A DNA stretch of 14,843 nt from an uncultured Eubacteriaceae bacterium (lineage in GTDB: Bacteria; Bacillota; Clostridia; Lachnospirales; CAG-274), in contig CANOGI010000019.1 in the NCBI GenBank assembly GCA_947565475.1, forward strand, positions 1 through 14,843. The letters run 5' to 3'. A program made the translations under genes and the position numbers. This document shows, piece after piece, positions 1-6,946 of this stretch (positions within the stretch are counted from its first letter, which is position 1; the number at the start of each line of letters is the position of its first letter). Below the pieces are notes generated by a model. That model did no database searches. It was given only the letters and a program-made list of their open reading frames with translations, and was not told the origin of the DNA.

Positions 1-1527
1 TATATTGACAGTCCGAAGTTCAGAACAGTTGTAAGTCTTGCCCCAAGCTATGTGGCGGCTTTTGGAAAGAACAGCAAGAAAATTATTAACGCTCTTAAAA
101 TATTAGGCTTTGACGACGTTGAGGAGACGGCGGTTGGCGCCCAGTATGTAACAGAGGAGTACATAAAAATTATTGAGGAGGGGAAAATGGACAGCGTTAT
201 TACGTCGAGCTGTTCTTCCGCTAATCTCCTTGTACGGAAGTATTATCCCGAGCTTACGGATATGCTTGCCCCTGTTTTATCCCCTGTTCTCGCTCACGGG
301 AAAATACTTAAAGAAAAATATGGGCCTGATACAAAGGTTATTTTCGTTGGACCGTGCCTCTCAAAGATACAGGAGATTGATGAAAACCCGCAGTATGTTG
401 ACGGGGCCGTTTCTTTTGACAGTCTTATCGAATGGCTTAGAAACAGGGAGATAAATATTGAGAGGTTTCCTGACGAGGAGTTTTACAATACACCTTTTTC
501 CGCTATATATCCTATTTTCGATGGAATCAACATTGATATAAAAAGAAAGATGAATATATCTGGACTTTCCGCCAAAGTCGGCAAGTATGATATTCTCGCG
601 GTAAGCGGGATAAAAGAACTCAGACGTACTTTTGAGGAAATTAAAACGGGAAAGCTGAAAAATGTTTTTATAGAGGCAAATGTATGCAGGGGAGGCTGTA
701 TAAACGGGCCTCTTATGCCGGAATATAAGAACCTTTCAGTTTATGACAGAATAGAAGTTGTTGAGCACGCTCAAAAAGGCAAAATTCAGGTGGACGGTGT
801 GTCCTTAAAATTCTCAAGAAGTTTTGAGCCTGAGAAAATAGAGAACAATATGCCTTCGGAAGAAGAGATAAAGAGAATTTTAAAAAAGATAGGCAAAGAT
901 GAGGAGTTTAAACAGCTCAACTGCGGAAGCTGTGGTTATCCCACGTGCAGGGAAAAAGCCATCGCCGTTTATCAGAAGAGAGCTGATTTGTATATGTGTC
1001 TTCCGTATATGAACGACATCAATCAAACTATGGCGAGCACTGTTTTATCTGTTACGCCAAACTATATTATCGCGGTGGACGAGAATTTAAAAATAAGGGA
1101 GTTTAACGTTTCCGCCCAAAAACTTTTCAATACTTCAAGAAGCGACGCTATTTCAAGGTATTTAGGCGAGTTTATTGACCCTTCTGATTTTGAGCATGTA
1201 CTTAAAACTAAAAAGAATATAAACGATAAAAAGGTTAAGTATGAGGAACTTGGAATCGTTACTAAACAGTATATTATTTATACCGCCTCAAACAAAATGG
1301 CTATAGGTATTTTATATGATATTACCGATGAGGAGAAATACAACGAGATGAATTATTCTCTTAAAATGGAAACGGTTCTTATGGCGCAAAAGGTTATCGA
1401 CAAACAAATGACTGTAGCGCAGCAGATAGCGAGCCTTTTAGGAGAGACCACGGCAGAGACAAAAGTAACTTTAAACAGGATAAAAAGACTTATGGAAGAC
1501 GAGGGAACTGATATAAATGAATTGTAA
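1..1527 (+). CDS. PAS-containing putative sensory [FeFe] hydrogenase (5' end outside window)
   Basis: The reading frame is open from base 1, so the N-terminus is missing; 508 codons are visible. The [FeFe]-hydrogenase H-cluster domain comes first. Its three motifs are present in altered form: TSSCSS (Cys at 211-213) where catalytic enzymes have TSCCP, PCLSKIQE (Cys at 355-357), and VCRGGCINGP (Cys at 685 and 697). All four cubane-ligating cysteines are kept, but the cysteine used for proton transfer is Ser. Next is a CGSCGYPTC...C iron-sulfur motif (922-999), then a PAS domain (about 1060-1340) and a short helical C-terminus. Known family: group C/D 'HydS' hydrogenases, proposed to sense H2 or redox state, have PAS domains and lack this cysteine. 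A sensory role here is inference. The stop overlaps the next gene by 11 nt, so the two are translationally linked. The N-terminal ferredoxin domains usual in the family would lie upstream. Confidence 0.88.
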   Translation, partial: YIDSPKFRTVVSLAPSYVAAFGKNSKKIINALKILGFDDVEETAVGAQYVTEEYIKIIEEGKMDSVITSSCSSANLLVRKYYPELTDMLAPVLSPVLAHGKILKEKYGPDTKVIFVGPCLSKIQEIDENPQYVDGAVSFDSLIEWLRNREINIERFPDEEFYNTPFSAIYPIFDGINIDIKRKMNISGLSAKVGKYDILAVSGIKELRRTFEEIKTGKLKNVFIEANVCRGGCINGPLMPEYKNLSVYDRIEVVEHAQKGKIQVDGVSLKFSRSFEPEKIENNMPSEEEIKRILKKIGKDEEFKQLNCGSCGYPTCREKAIAVYQKRADLYMCLPYMNDINQTMASTVLSVTPNYIIAVDENLKIREFNVSAQKLFNTSRSDAISRYLGEFIDPSDFEHVLKTKKNINDKKVKYEELGIVTKQYIIYTASNKMAIGILYDITDEEKYNEMNYSLKMETVLMAQKVIDKQMTVAQQIASLLGETTAETKVTLNRIKRLMEDEGTDINEL

Positions 1528-2698
1528 AATTTATGTTGACGCCGCTTATAAAAGTATTAATAAATATACGGAGGAGCTTTGCGGCGACAGGGTTGAGATA
1601 GTTAAAAACGACGATTGCTGTATAGTCGTGCTTTCCGATGGCTTGGGAAGCGGTGTGAAAGCGAATATACTATCTACCCTTACGTCAAAAATTATTTCGA
1701 CTATGATTATCGAGGGGTCGAGTATTGAGGATACTGTGGACACTATTGTTCATACCCTTCCAGTGTGTAATGTCAGAAAGGTTGCTTATTCTACTTTCTC
1801 TATACTTCGCATAGGCTATGACGGGGACGTTTATCTTGTTGAGTTTGATTCTCCCGGCTGTGTTTTTGTCAGGAACGGCGAGATTATGAATATTGAGTAT
1901 TTCACAAGGGAAATAGAGGGGAAAGTGATTAAAGAGGCGCGGTTTAAAGTAAATATGGGGGATATGCTAACGATTATGAGCGACGGTGTTATTTACGCAG
2001 GAATAGGGGCTATGCTTAATCTTGGTTGGACATGGTTAAACGCCTCAAAATTCATTTCCGAACAGACCAAAAATCAAACGCTGACCTCGGCGAAATTAGC
2101 CAGCCTTTTAATTGAGAAATGCAAAGAGCTTTATCTTGACAGACCGGGTGATGATACCACGGTAGCCTCAGTTAAGATTATTCCTCTTAAAGCCGTAAAT
2201 ATTTTTACGGGTCCTCCTCAAAATCCTGAAAACGACGAGAGTATTATTAAAGATTTTTTGTCGAGCAAGGGATTTAAAGCTGTGTGCGGAGGGTGTTCAG
2301 CTAATATTTTTTGCCGTGTCACAGGGAGAGAAATAAAAACGACTATTGAGTATTTAGATCCTGATGTTCCTCCTATAGCCTATATAAAAGGGGTTGACCT
2401 TGTTACGGAAGGGGTGCTTACATTAAATAAAACTCTTGATATTTTAAAGTCTTATTTTAAAGACCCAACCGACAAAAAAAATATCGCTCAGCTTGAGCAA
2501 AAGCACGGCGCCGCTATGCTTGCTAAGGTACTCGCTGAAGAATGTACTCATATAAATTTATTTGTAGGCAAAAAAATAAATCCGGCTCATCAAAATCCTG
2601 ATATGCCCACAGACTTAAATATAAGAATGAGAGTTGTTGACGATTTAAAAACCACTCTTATAAAAGCGGGCAAGGTTGTAAATATAAAATATTACTGA
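1517..2698 (+). CDS. SpoIIE-family PP2C-type serine phosphatase
   Basis: This 393-residue protein has a SpoIIE/PP2C phosphatase domain in the first ~225 residues. The metal-binding motifs are visible: SDGLGSG (Asp41), SDGV (Asp156) and RPGDDTT (Asp212-Asp213). These enzymes remove phosphate from Ser/Thr in partner proteins, often anti-sigma-factor antagonists, using Mn/Mg. The last ~165 residues form a second region with CGGCSANIFC near 258-267; I do not recognise it as a named domain, but it may bind a partner or metal. No membrane segment is seen. The ATG lies inside the 3' end of the hydrogenase gene, with GAGGG about 10 nt upstream, which points to translational coupling and a shared job. 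In known group C/D hydrogenase operons a PP2C phosphatase sits next to the sensory subunit, and this order matches. The substrate is unknown. Confidence 0.9.
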   Translation: MNCKIYVDAAYKSINKYTEELCGDRVEIVKNDDCCIVVLSDGLGSGVKANILSTLTSKIISTMIIEGSSIEDTVDTIVHTLPVCNVRKVAYSTFSILRIGYDGDVYLVEFDSPGCVFVRNGEIMNIEYFTREIEGKVIKEARFKVNMGDMLTIMSDGVIYAGIGAMLNLGWTWLNASKFISEQTKNQTLTSAKLASLLIEKCKELYLDRPGDDTTVASVKIIPLKAVNIFTGPPQNPENDESIIKDFLSSKGFKAVCGGCSANIFCRVTGREIKTTIEYLDPDVPPIAYIKGVDLVTEGVLTLNKTLDILKSYFKDPTDKKNIAQLEQKHGAAMLAKVLAEECTHINLFVGKKINPAHQNPDMPTDLNIRMRVVDDLKTTLIKAGKVVNIKYY

Positions 2699-2759
2699 GA
2701 CAGGATTTATATAGTTATTAAACTTGAAAATCAGCAAGTTTATAAAGGAGACTATGGAC

Positions 2760-3554
2760 GTGAGCGTTATTGGAAAAGGCGGATGCGCTGAGGCTGTTGA
2801 GTATGGAGAGGGAAAAATTTGCAAATTGTTCTATAAAGGACAGCCTGAGGAATTTGTAAGATTGGAATATGAGAATTCAATCGAGATGTATAAAAGCGGT
2901 GTGAAAGTTCCCAAAACATTTGGGATAATCAATATAAAAGACCGTATGGGCATCATATATGAGAGGATTTATGGGAAATCTTTATGGAGCTTACTGAGGC
3001 GCGAGTCATTAGCGGAAGAGGCGATAAATATTTTTGTAAATTCCCATTGTGATATTTTAAGCCGTAAGTCAAAAAATTTATTGTCCTATAAAGATGTTTT
3101 AAAAACTGTAATAGCTATGAGCACAAATTCAGAGATTTTTATGAGTTTAGGCCGAACGTGTGAGTTAAAAAATTTATTATCATATAAAAAATACATATCG
3201 TCGATAGACATTAATACAAATATGGAATCGGAGCTCATAAAAGAAATATATAATCTTCCTGACGGGGATTATATATGTCACGGGGATTTTCATCCTGACA
3301 ACGTATTAATAAAGTCAAACGGCGAAACTTTTGTTATTGATTTTATGAATGTGTGCAGCGGGCCGGTTTTATATGATGTAGCGAGGACTTTTTATGGATT
3401 AAATGAAGCGAGTGGGTTTTTAGCTTTTAAGTATTTAAGCAAAATTAATGTCTCAAAAGACGCTATTTCGCCTTATATAAAAGTTATTGAAAAATGCCGT
3501 GAGTATGAGATTCGGTTAAACGGTCTTATTAGGAGCGGTGTGAGTGTTGATTAA
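2760..3554 (+). CDS. APH/choline-kinase-fold phosphotransferase
   Basis: A kinase-like protein of about 264 residues. The N-lobe has a glycine-rich loop (GKGGCAEAVEYGEG) followed by the likely ATP-binding Lys in ICKLF. The C-lobe has the catalytic HGDFHPDN (Brenner motif with Asp and Asn) and VIDFMN, where Asp should bind Mg. This is the aminoglycoside phosphotransferase / choline kinase superfamily, not a classical Hanks Ser/Thr kinase. Such clostridial proteins are usually of unknown substrate, and antibiotic resistance is not implied. Start choice: GTG at 2760 has AAAGGAG nine bases upstream. ATG at 2754 is in frame but only three bases from that site, and TTG at 2724 has no visible site. 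The gene lies about 60 nt after the phosphatase, probably in the same operon, so it may oppose the phosphatase; this is inference. Confidence 0.82.
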   Translation: MSVIGKGGCAEAVEYGEGKICKLFYKGQPEEFVRLEYENSIEMYKSGVKVPKTFGIINIKDRMGIIYERIYGKSLWSLLRRESLAEEAINIFVNSHCDILSRKSKNLLSYKDVLKTVIAMSTNSEIFMSLGRTCELKNLLSYKKYISSIDINTNMESELIKEIYNLPDGDYICHGDFHPDNVLIKSNGETFVIDFMNVCSGPVLYDVARTFYGLNEASGFLAFKYLSKINVSKDAISPYIKVIEKCREYEIRLNGLIRSGVSVD

Positions 3555-3662
3555 TACTACAGCGAGCCAGTAAAAAACAAGCGGATTTTAATAAAAACTG
3601 ATATACAAAAGAATTATTTTATTGTTTCAGGATAGAAATAGCGCGGGGCGTTGTAGTGTTAA
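3551..3662. repeat. Small element bounded by 14-bp inverted repeats
   Basis: TTAATACTACAGCG at 3551-3564 pairs with CGTTGTAGTGTTAA at 3649-3662, with two G-U-compatible differences. The left arm overlaps the kinase stop codon. The 84 nt between the arms are AT-rich and show no clear gene or strong internal stem. Beyond it, TTGTAG at 3651 and TATAAT at 3672 (15-nt spacer) are a weak promoter candidate for the hydrogenase at 3745. Confidence 0.4.
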
Positions 3663-3744
3663 TGTAAGCAATATAATATTTTTAAATTAGTTTTGAGAAA
3701 AATTTATAATATAATTTATTAATAAAAGAAAGGAATTTTTTAAT

Positions 3745-5202
3745 ATGGAAAATGTTACGGATATTAATCAGATAAAAATGGCTGTGCTTAAAAAAACCGC
3801 TGAGTACGCTTATAAGGGAATTTTACTTGAAAAGGTTGACGAAATACCTTTTGAGCTTATTGACGGGCCAAAACCAAGGTTTCGCTGCTGTGTATACAGG
3901 GAAAGAGAGATTATAAGACAAAGGGTGCGTCTTTCAATGGGAAAGATACCGACGGGCTCTCATTACAGCGTAAACGACGGTACTCAGGTTGTGCATGTTA
4001 TTTCAGCCGCCTGCGAGGGTTGTCCTATCGCCAGGTTTACAGTTACTGACAACTGTCACAACTGTCTTGCCAGAAAGTGTATAAAGGCTTGTAAGTTCGG
4101 GGCTATCTCAAGAACTGAGAGAGGCGCTTATATAGACAAGACAAAGTGTAAAAAATGCGGTCAGTGTGTACTCGCCTGCCCATACGGCGCTATAGTTGAT
4201 ATTCAAAGACCTTGTATAAAAGCCTGCCCTGTTGACGCTATTACTATAGACGAGAATGATTTGGCCATGATAGACGAAAGCAAATGTATAAACTGCGGAA
4301 GATGTGTTGTAGGGTGTCCTTTCGGCGCTGTTTCCGACGTTTCCATGATTTCAAATGTTATCGATACTATTATTAAAGGTGAAAGCGATGTTTACGCTAT
4401 GGTAGCGCCGGCTATTGAGGGACAGTTCGGCGACGTTCCCGTTTCGGTTTTAAAAGCCGCTATTAAAGACCTTGGTTTTTCAGAGGTTATCGAGGTAGCT
4501 TTAGGAGCGGACGCTGTTTCTGTAAGCGAGACCGACGAGGTTGTAAGCAGGGCGAAAGAGGGAAAACAGACGACGACGTCATGCTGTCCAGCTTTTGTGA
4601 ATTTTATTGAGAAGCACTTTCCGACTCTTAAAGATAATATATCAACTACGGTTTCACCTATGGTTGCCGCCGCGAGATTTATTAAAGCGGCTAATCCCAA
4701 CGCTACTATTGTGTTTATCGGACCGTGTATCGCTAAGAAAAACGAGGCTCTTAAACATTATATCGGGGAGATAAATTATGTCCTTACTTTTGAGGAACTT
4801 TACGCCATGTTTGAGGTTAAGGAGATAGATTTCTCAAATTATGGGGATATAGCAGAGACGGCGACAAAATACGGCAAAGGGTTCGCTAAATCCGGAGGCG
4901 TTACAAACGCCGTTATGCAGGTCGCTAAAGAAAGAGAATATGACATAGACCTCAAAACGATGAAATGCAGCGGCATTGATGAATGCAAAAAGGCTCTTAT
5001 GATGCTTAAAAGCGGTAAACTGCCCGTTGATTTTATTGAGGGTATGGCGTGTGAGAATGGATGTGTGAATGGTCCGGCTAAGGTTAATGATTTTATCGCC
5101 GGCAGACGAATTTTTGATAAATACGCTGACAACAAAAATGAGGATGTTATTAAAACCGTTAATGAAAATAAATTAAACGAACTTAATATACATAGACATT
5201 AA
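3745..5202 (+). CDS. [FeFe] hydrogenase, group B type, with ferredoxin-like N-terminus
   Basis: A 485-residue soluble iron-sulfur hydrogenase that should interconvert protons, electrons and H2. The N-terminal half is cysteine-rich: CEGCPIARF...CHNC...CIKAC (90-116), CKKCGQCVLACPYG (135-147), CIKACP (157-162) and CINCGRCVVGCPFG (181-193), giving several [4Fe-4S] clusters. The H-cluster domain has intact catalytic motifs: TSCCPAF (Cys280 proton-transfer, Cys281 ligand), GPCIAKKNE (Cys328) and EGMACENGCVNGP (Cys436, Cys440). The TSCCPAF form and the end of the last motif, with NGP rather than GGG, fit group B1/B3 enzymes. No NuoE/NuoF partners are visible, so the electron donor is probably ferredoxin (inference). 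A site AAAGGAA precedes the ATG by about 10 nt. The gene is separated by 190 nt from the sensory gene cluster on the same strand. Confidence 0.92.
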   Translation: MENVTDINQIKMAVLKKTAEYAYKGILLEKVDEIPFELIDGPKPRFRCCVYREREIIRQRVRLSMGKIPTGSHYSVNDGTQVVHVISAACEGCPIARFTVTDNCHNCLARKCIKACKFGAISRTERGAYIDKTKCKKCGQCVLACPYGAIVDIQRPCIKACPVDAITIDENDLAMIDESKCINCGRCVVGCPFGAVSDVSMISNVIDTIIKGESDVYAMVAPAIEGQFGDVPVSVLKAAIKDLGFSEVIEVALGADAVSVSETDEVVSRAKEGKQTTTSCCPAFVNFIEKHFPTLKDNISTTVSPMVAAARFIKAANPNATIVFIGPCIAKKNEALKHYIGEINYVLTFEELYAMFEVKEIDFSNYGDIAETATKYGKGFAKSGGVTNAVMQVAKEREYDIDLKTMKCSGIDECKKALMMLKSGKLPVDFIEGMACENGCVNGPAKVNDFIAGRRIFDKYADNKNEDVIKTVNENKLNELNIHRH

Positions 5203-5262
5203 ATATGAGTATTTATATATTTGCATATGGCTTGAATTTTATATATATTAAATTTTTTAAAA

Positions 5263-5413
5263 TTTAACTGACAGAGGAAGTCCCCTGCTTCTTAAGCGGG
5301 GGAACTTACTCTTGTATTTAGGGTGAGCGTAAGCTCACTCTGAATACAAAGGCGAATACTTTCGCCATTGGTTACGAGAATTTTTGTTATAGAAAAATTC
5401 GAGTAGTCTTTTT
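5263..5413 (+). repeat. Family 1 structured intergenic repeat, copy A
   Basis: This is the best-preserved copy. It starts TTTAACTGACAG and folds as four hairpins in a row. Hairpin 1: TCCCCTGC (5281-5288) with GCGGGGGA (5296-5303). Hairpin 2: a 17-bp fully paired stem (5312-5328 with 5333-5349) closed by a GTAA, GNRA-type loop. Hairpin 3: GGCGAA (5351) with TTCGCC (5361). Hairpin 4: GGTTAC, an internal GA/GA pair, and an 8-bp stem (5370-5408). It ends in five T. It lies about 60 nt after the hydrogenase stop, on the same strand, and may shape that transcript's 3' end. I do not recognise a named family. Confidence 0.75.
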
Positions 5414-5497
5414 ATTTATTCTTTTATTGTTCCTTACTTATATTAAGCGAACCTATTTATTTTTTTATTTGTTGAATACGAAGGTTTAAATTCATGA

Positions 5498-5645
5498 TTT
5501 AACTGACAGGGGTAAGCAACTATTTATTAAGTTGGGTCGCTTACTCTTTATATTCTGTTGGGGCCAAAACTTACACGGAGTATAAGGGCGCTGTAAAACG
5601 TCGGAGGTTATGAGTATTTTTATGATATAAAAATATGAATAGTTT
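5498..5645 (+). repeat. Family 1 structured intergenic repeat, copy B
   Basis: This copy shares the start TTTAACTGACAGG and the central CTTACTC with copy A but is strongly diverged in sequence. Hairpin 1: GTAAGC (5512) with GCTTAC (5539). Hairpin 2: 11 bp, TTATATTCTGT with ACGGAGTATAA. Hairpin 3 is reduced to GGCG with CGTC. Hairpin 4 (5606-5644): GGTTAT, GA/GA, then a 9-bp stem. Most stems are kept although the bases differ, which favours selection on a folded molecule over chance. Confidence 0.68.
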
Positions 5646-5701
5646 TGATTAACCTTAATGCAAGCTTATATTTTTATTTATAACGTACATAATTAAAATT
5701 A

Positions 5702-5926
5702 AAGAAACACCGCACAGAGAGGAAATAAAAATAATTTTACGAAAAAATACGCTACTAACAAAAAAGCGTTTTCGTTTAAGTGGGATTAAAAATCCCACAC
5801 TTACGCTAAATATGTGTCGCAAAGATGTGCGGGCGGTTTTTAGCCGACTTTTGCGCAGCAAAAGCACTGACCATTCGCACGCTCTCGCTAAAATTATTTT
5901 TACTTTGAATTACGCGGTGTTTTCTT
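5702..5926 (+). repeat. Family 2 element E1, MITE-like, with ~38-bp imperfect terminal inverted repeats
   Basis: The left end, AAGAAACACCGC...AAATAAAAATAATTTTA (5702-5739), is the imperfect complement of the right end, TAAAATTATTTTTA...GCGGTGTTTTCTT (5889-5926). Inside are a hairpin TAAGTGGGATT/AATCCCACACTTA (5777-5803) and a perfect 7-bp stem CTTTTGC/GCAAAAG (5848-5864), the latter enclosed by GTGCG (5827) and CGCAC (5876). The segment 5869-5902 resembles the complement of 9021-9052 in element E2. A 70-codon minus-strand reading frame crosses it but follows the palindromes and is not counted as a gene. Confidence 0.6.
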
Positions 5927-5933
5927 AAAAGAA

Positions 5934-6078
5934 TTTAAACGATTAAAAAAGTCCAACGTTTTTTAGGCGGGGAGTTTATTTTTGTATTAAGTGGGATTAT
6001 AAGTTCATACTGAATACATAGAGAGTTATCCGCTGTTGTTTTAGAGCATTTTATAAAATGAAAATACCAATAGTCTTT
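5934..6078 (+). repeat. Family 1 structured intergenic repeat, copy C (degenerate)
   Basis: It aligns with copy A through GTCC, TTTTTTAGGCGGGGAG, TTGTATT, CTGAATACA and AATAGTCTTT. Hairpin 2 survives as TGTATT/AATACA plus AGT/ACT. Hairpins 1, 3 and 4 are poorly preserved, and the GA/GA pair of hairpin 4 cannot be made out. The copy lies directly after E1 and upstream of the promoter for the MORN gene. With copies A, B and E1 it fills most of the 963 nt between the hydrogenase and the MORN gene; I see no coding gene or tRNA there. Confidence 0.5.
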
Positions 6079-6111
6079 GTAGTATTGAGTATTTGGAAAC
6101 AGGGGTCTAAA

Positions 6112-6139
6112 TTGAGACTGTTATTGTATACGCTATAAT
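6112..6139 (+). promoter_or_regulatory. Sigma-A-type promoter for the MORN gene
   Basis: TTGAGA (6112-6117), 16 nt, TATAAT (6134-6139). The expected transcript start is about 20-25 nt before the GGAGGT site (6155-6160) and the ATG at 6166. Confidence 0.62.
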
Positions 6140-6165
6140 AAAAATATAAAACTCGGAGGTATTTT

Positions 6166-6897
6166 ATGAATATTGATTTAAAGAAAACAATCAGCGGGAT
6201 TATTATTTTATTTTTAATATTTTGCGCGGCTTTTATAATAAACAGAGTTTTGGACAGAACAGCTGATGACAGTATAATTATTTCCTCGGAGGAAAATACC
6301 GAGACAGAAGAAGAGCCAAATACTGAGGAGGAAACGGAAAGCCAGACTGTGACAGAAAAACTCAGCGGTTATTTAAAATATGAGAGTGAAAACGGCGACG
6401 TCTATGAGGGAAATATGAAAAATGGAAATTATGACGGCGACGGCGTTTTAACAAGAAAAACAGGAGAGATTTACGATGGTTTTTGGATTGACGGGGCTTT
6501 TGACAGCGGCGAAATTACTTTTAAATTAAATAATTTCGGTCAAACAAAAACAATCAATATAGTTCATGATGAAAAATGGGACGGAAAAGGCAAACACGCT
6601 GTTATTTCTGAAACAGGCGAGATTTATGACGGACAATGGTATGACGGTGAAAAAAACGGCGACGGAATATTATACTCAAGAGCAAAAAACGGCGCCCCCG
6701 CTAAGGTAATGGAGGGAATATGGGAAGATGACGTTCTTATTGAGGGAACGGAAACTTATATTTATGACGATGGGCTTCAAACTTATGTTGTAGAGGTAAA
6801 AGACGGTTTTAGAAACGGAAAGGGAATTTTGTACGATGAGAAAGGCGCCGTTAAAGAAGAGGAGGAATGGCTCGATGATATACCTATTGAGCAATGA
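6166..6897 (+). CDS. Membrane-anchored MORN-repeat protein
   Basis: A 243-residue protein. Residues 1-8 are short and basic, about 9-28 form one hydrophobic membrane segment, and about 35-62 form a very acidic Glu/Thr-rich linker. The rest contains MORN-type repeats: YEGNMKNGNYDGDGVL, YDGFWIDGAFDSGEI, YDGQWYDGEKNGDGIL and a weaker GFRNGKGILYDEKG. The expected topology is an N-terminal anchor with the repeats outside the cell (inference). MORN repeats are beta-hairpin units linked to membranes or protein contacts; bacterial examples mostly have no assigned function. GGAGGT lies five bases before the ATG. The gene ends 49 nt before murG on the same strand with no terminator between them, so cotranscription is likely and a cell-envelope role is possible but unproven. 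Confidence 0.82.
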   Translation: MNIDLKKTISGIIILFLIFCAAFIINRVLDRTADDSIIISSEENTETEEEPNTEEETESQTVTEKLSGYLKYESENGDVYEGNMKNGNYDGDGVLTRKTGEIYDGFWIDGAFDSGEITFKLNNFGQTKTINIVHDEKWDGKGKHAVISETGEIYDGQWYDGEKNGDGILYSRAKNGAPAKVMEGIWEDDVLIEGTETYIYDDGLQTYVVEVKDGFRNGKGILYDEKGAVKEEEEWLDDIPIEQ

Positions 6898-6946
6898 TGT
6901 TTTTGAGTTTAACGTTATTAAAAGAAATTGACGAGGGGGGTTTTAT

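Noticed and set aside
2724..2759. TTG (2724) and ATG (2754) starts for the kinase-like gene
   Set aside because: TTG has no ribosome site and ATG is only three bases from AAAGGAG; GTG at 2760 has normal spacing. The extra residues cannot be fully excluded.
2760..3554. Aminoglycoside resistance gene
   Set aside because: The fold is shared by many small-molecule kinases, and the location beside hydrogenase and phosphatase genes gives no support for resistance.
3693..3715. TTGAGA with TATAAT upstream of the group B hydrogenase as a promoter
   Set aside because: The gap between the hexamers is only 6 or 11 nt, too short for a sigma-A promoter.
4392..4700. Minus-strand frames inside the group B hydrogenase gene
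   Set aside because: They are shadows of a strongly conserved coding gene with complete motifs.
5655..5867. 70-codon minus-strand reading frame
   Set aside because: It lies across the palindromes of element E1, has no clear ribosome site and no recognisable domain.
5263..6078. CRISPR array
   Set aside because: The repeats are about 150 nt, diverged, irregularly spaced and self-folding, with no short identical repeats, unique spacers or cas genes.
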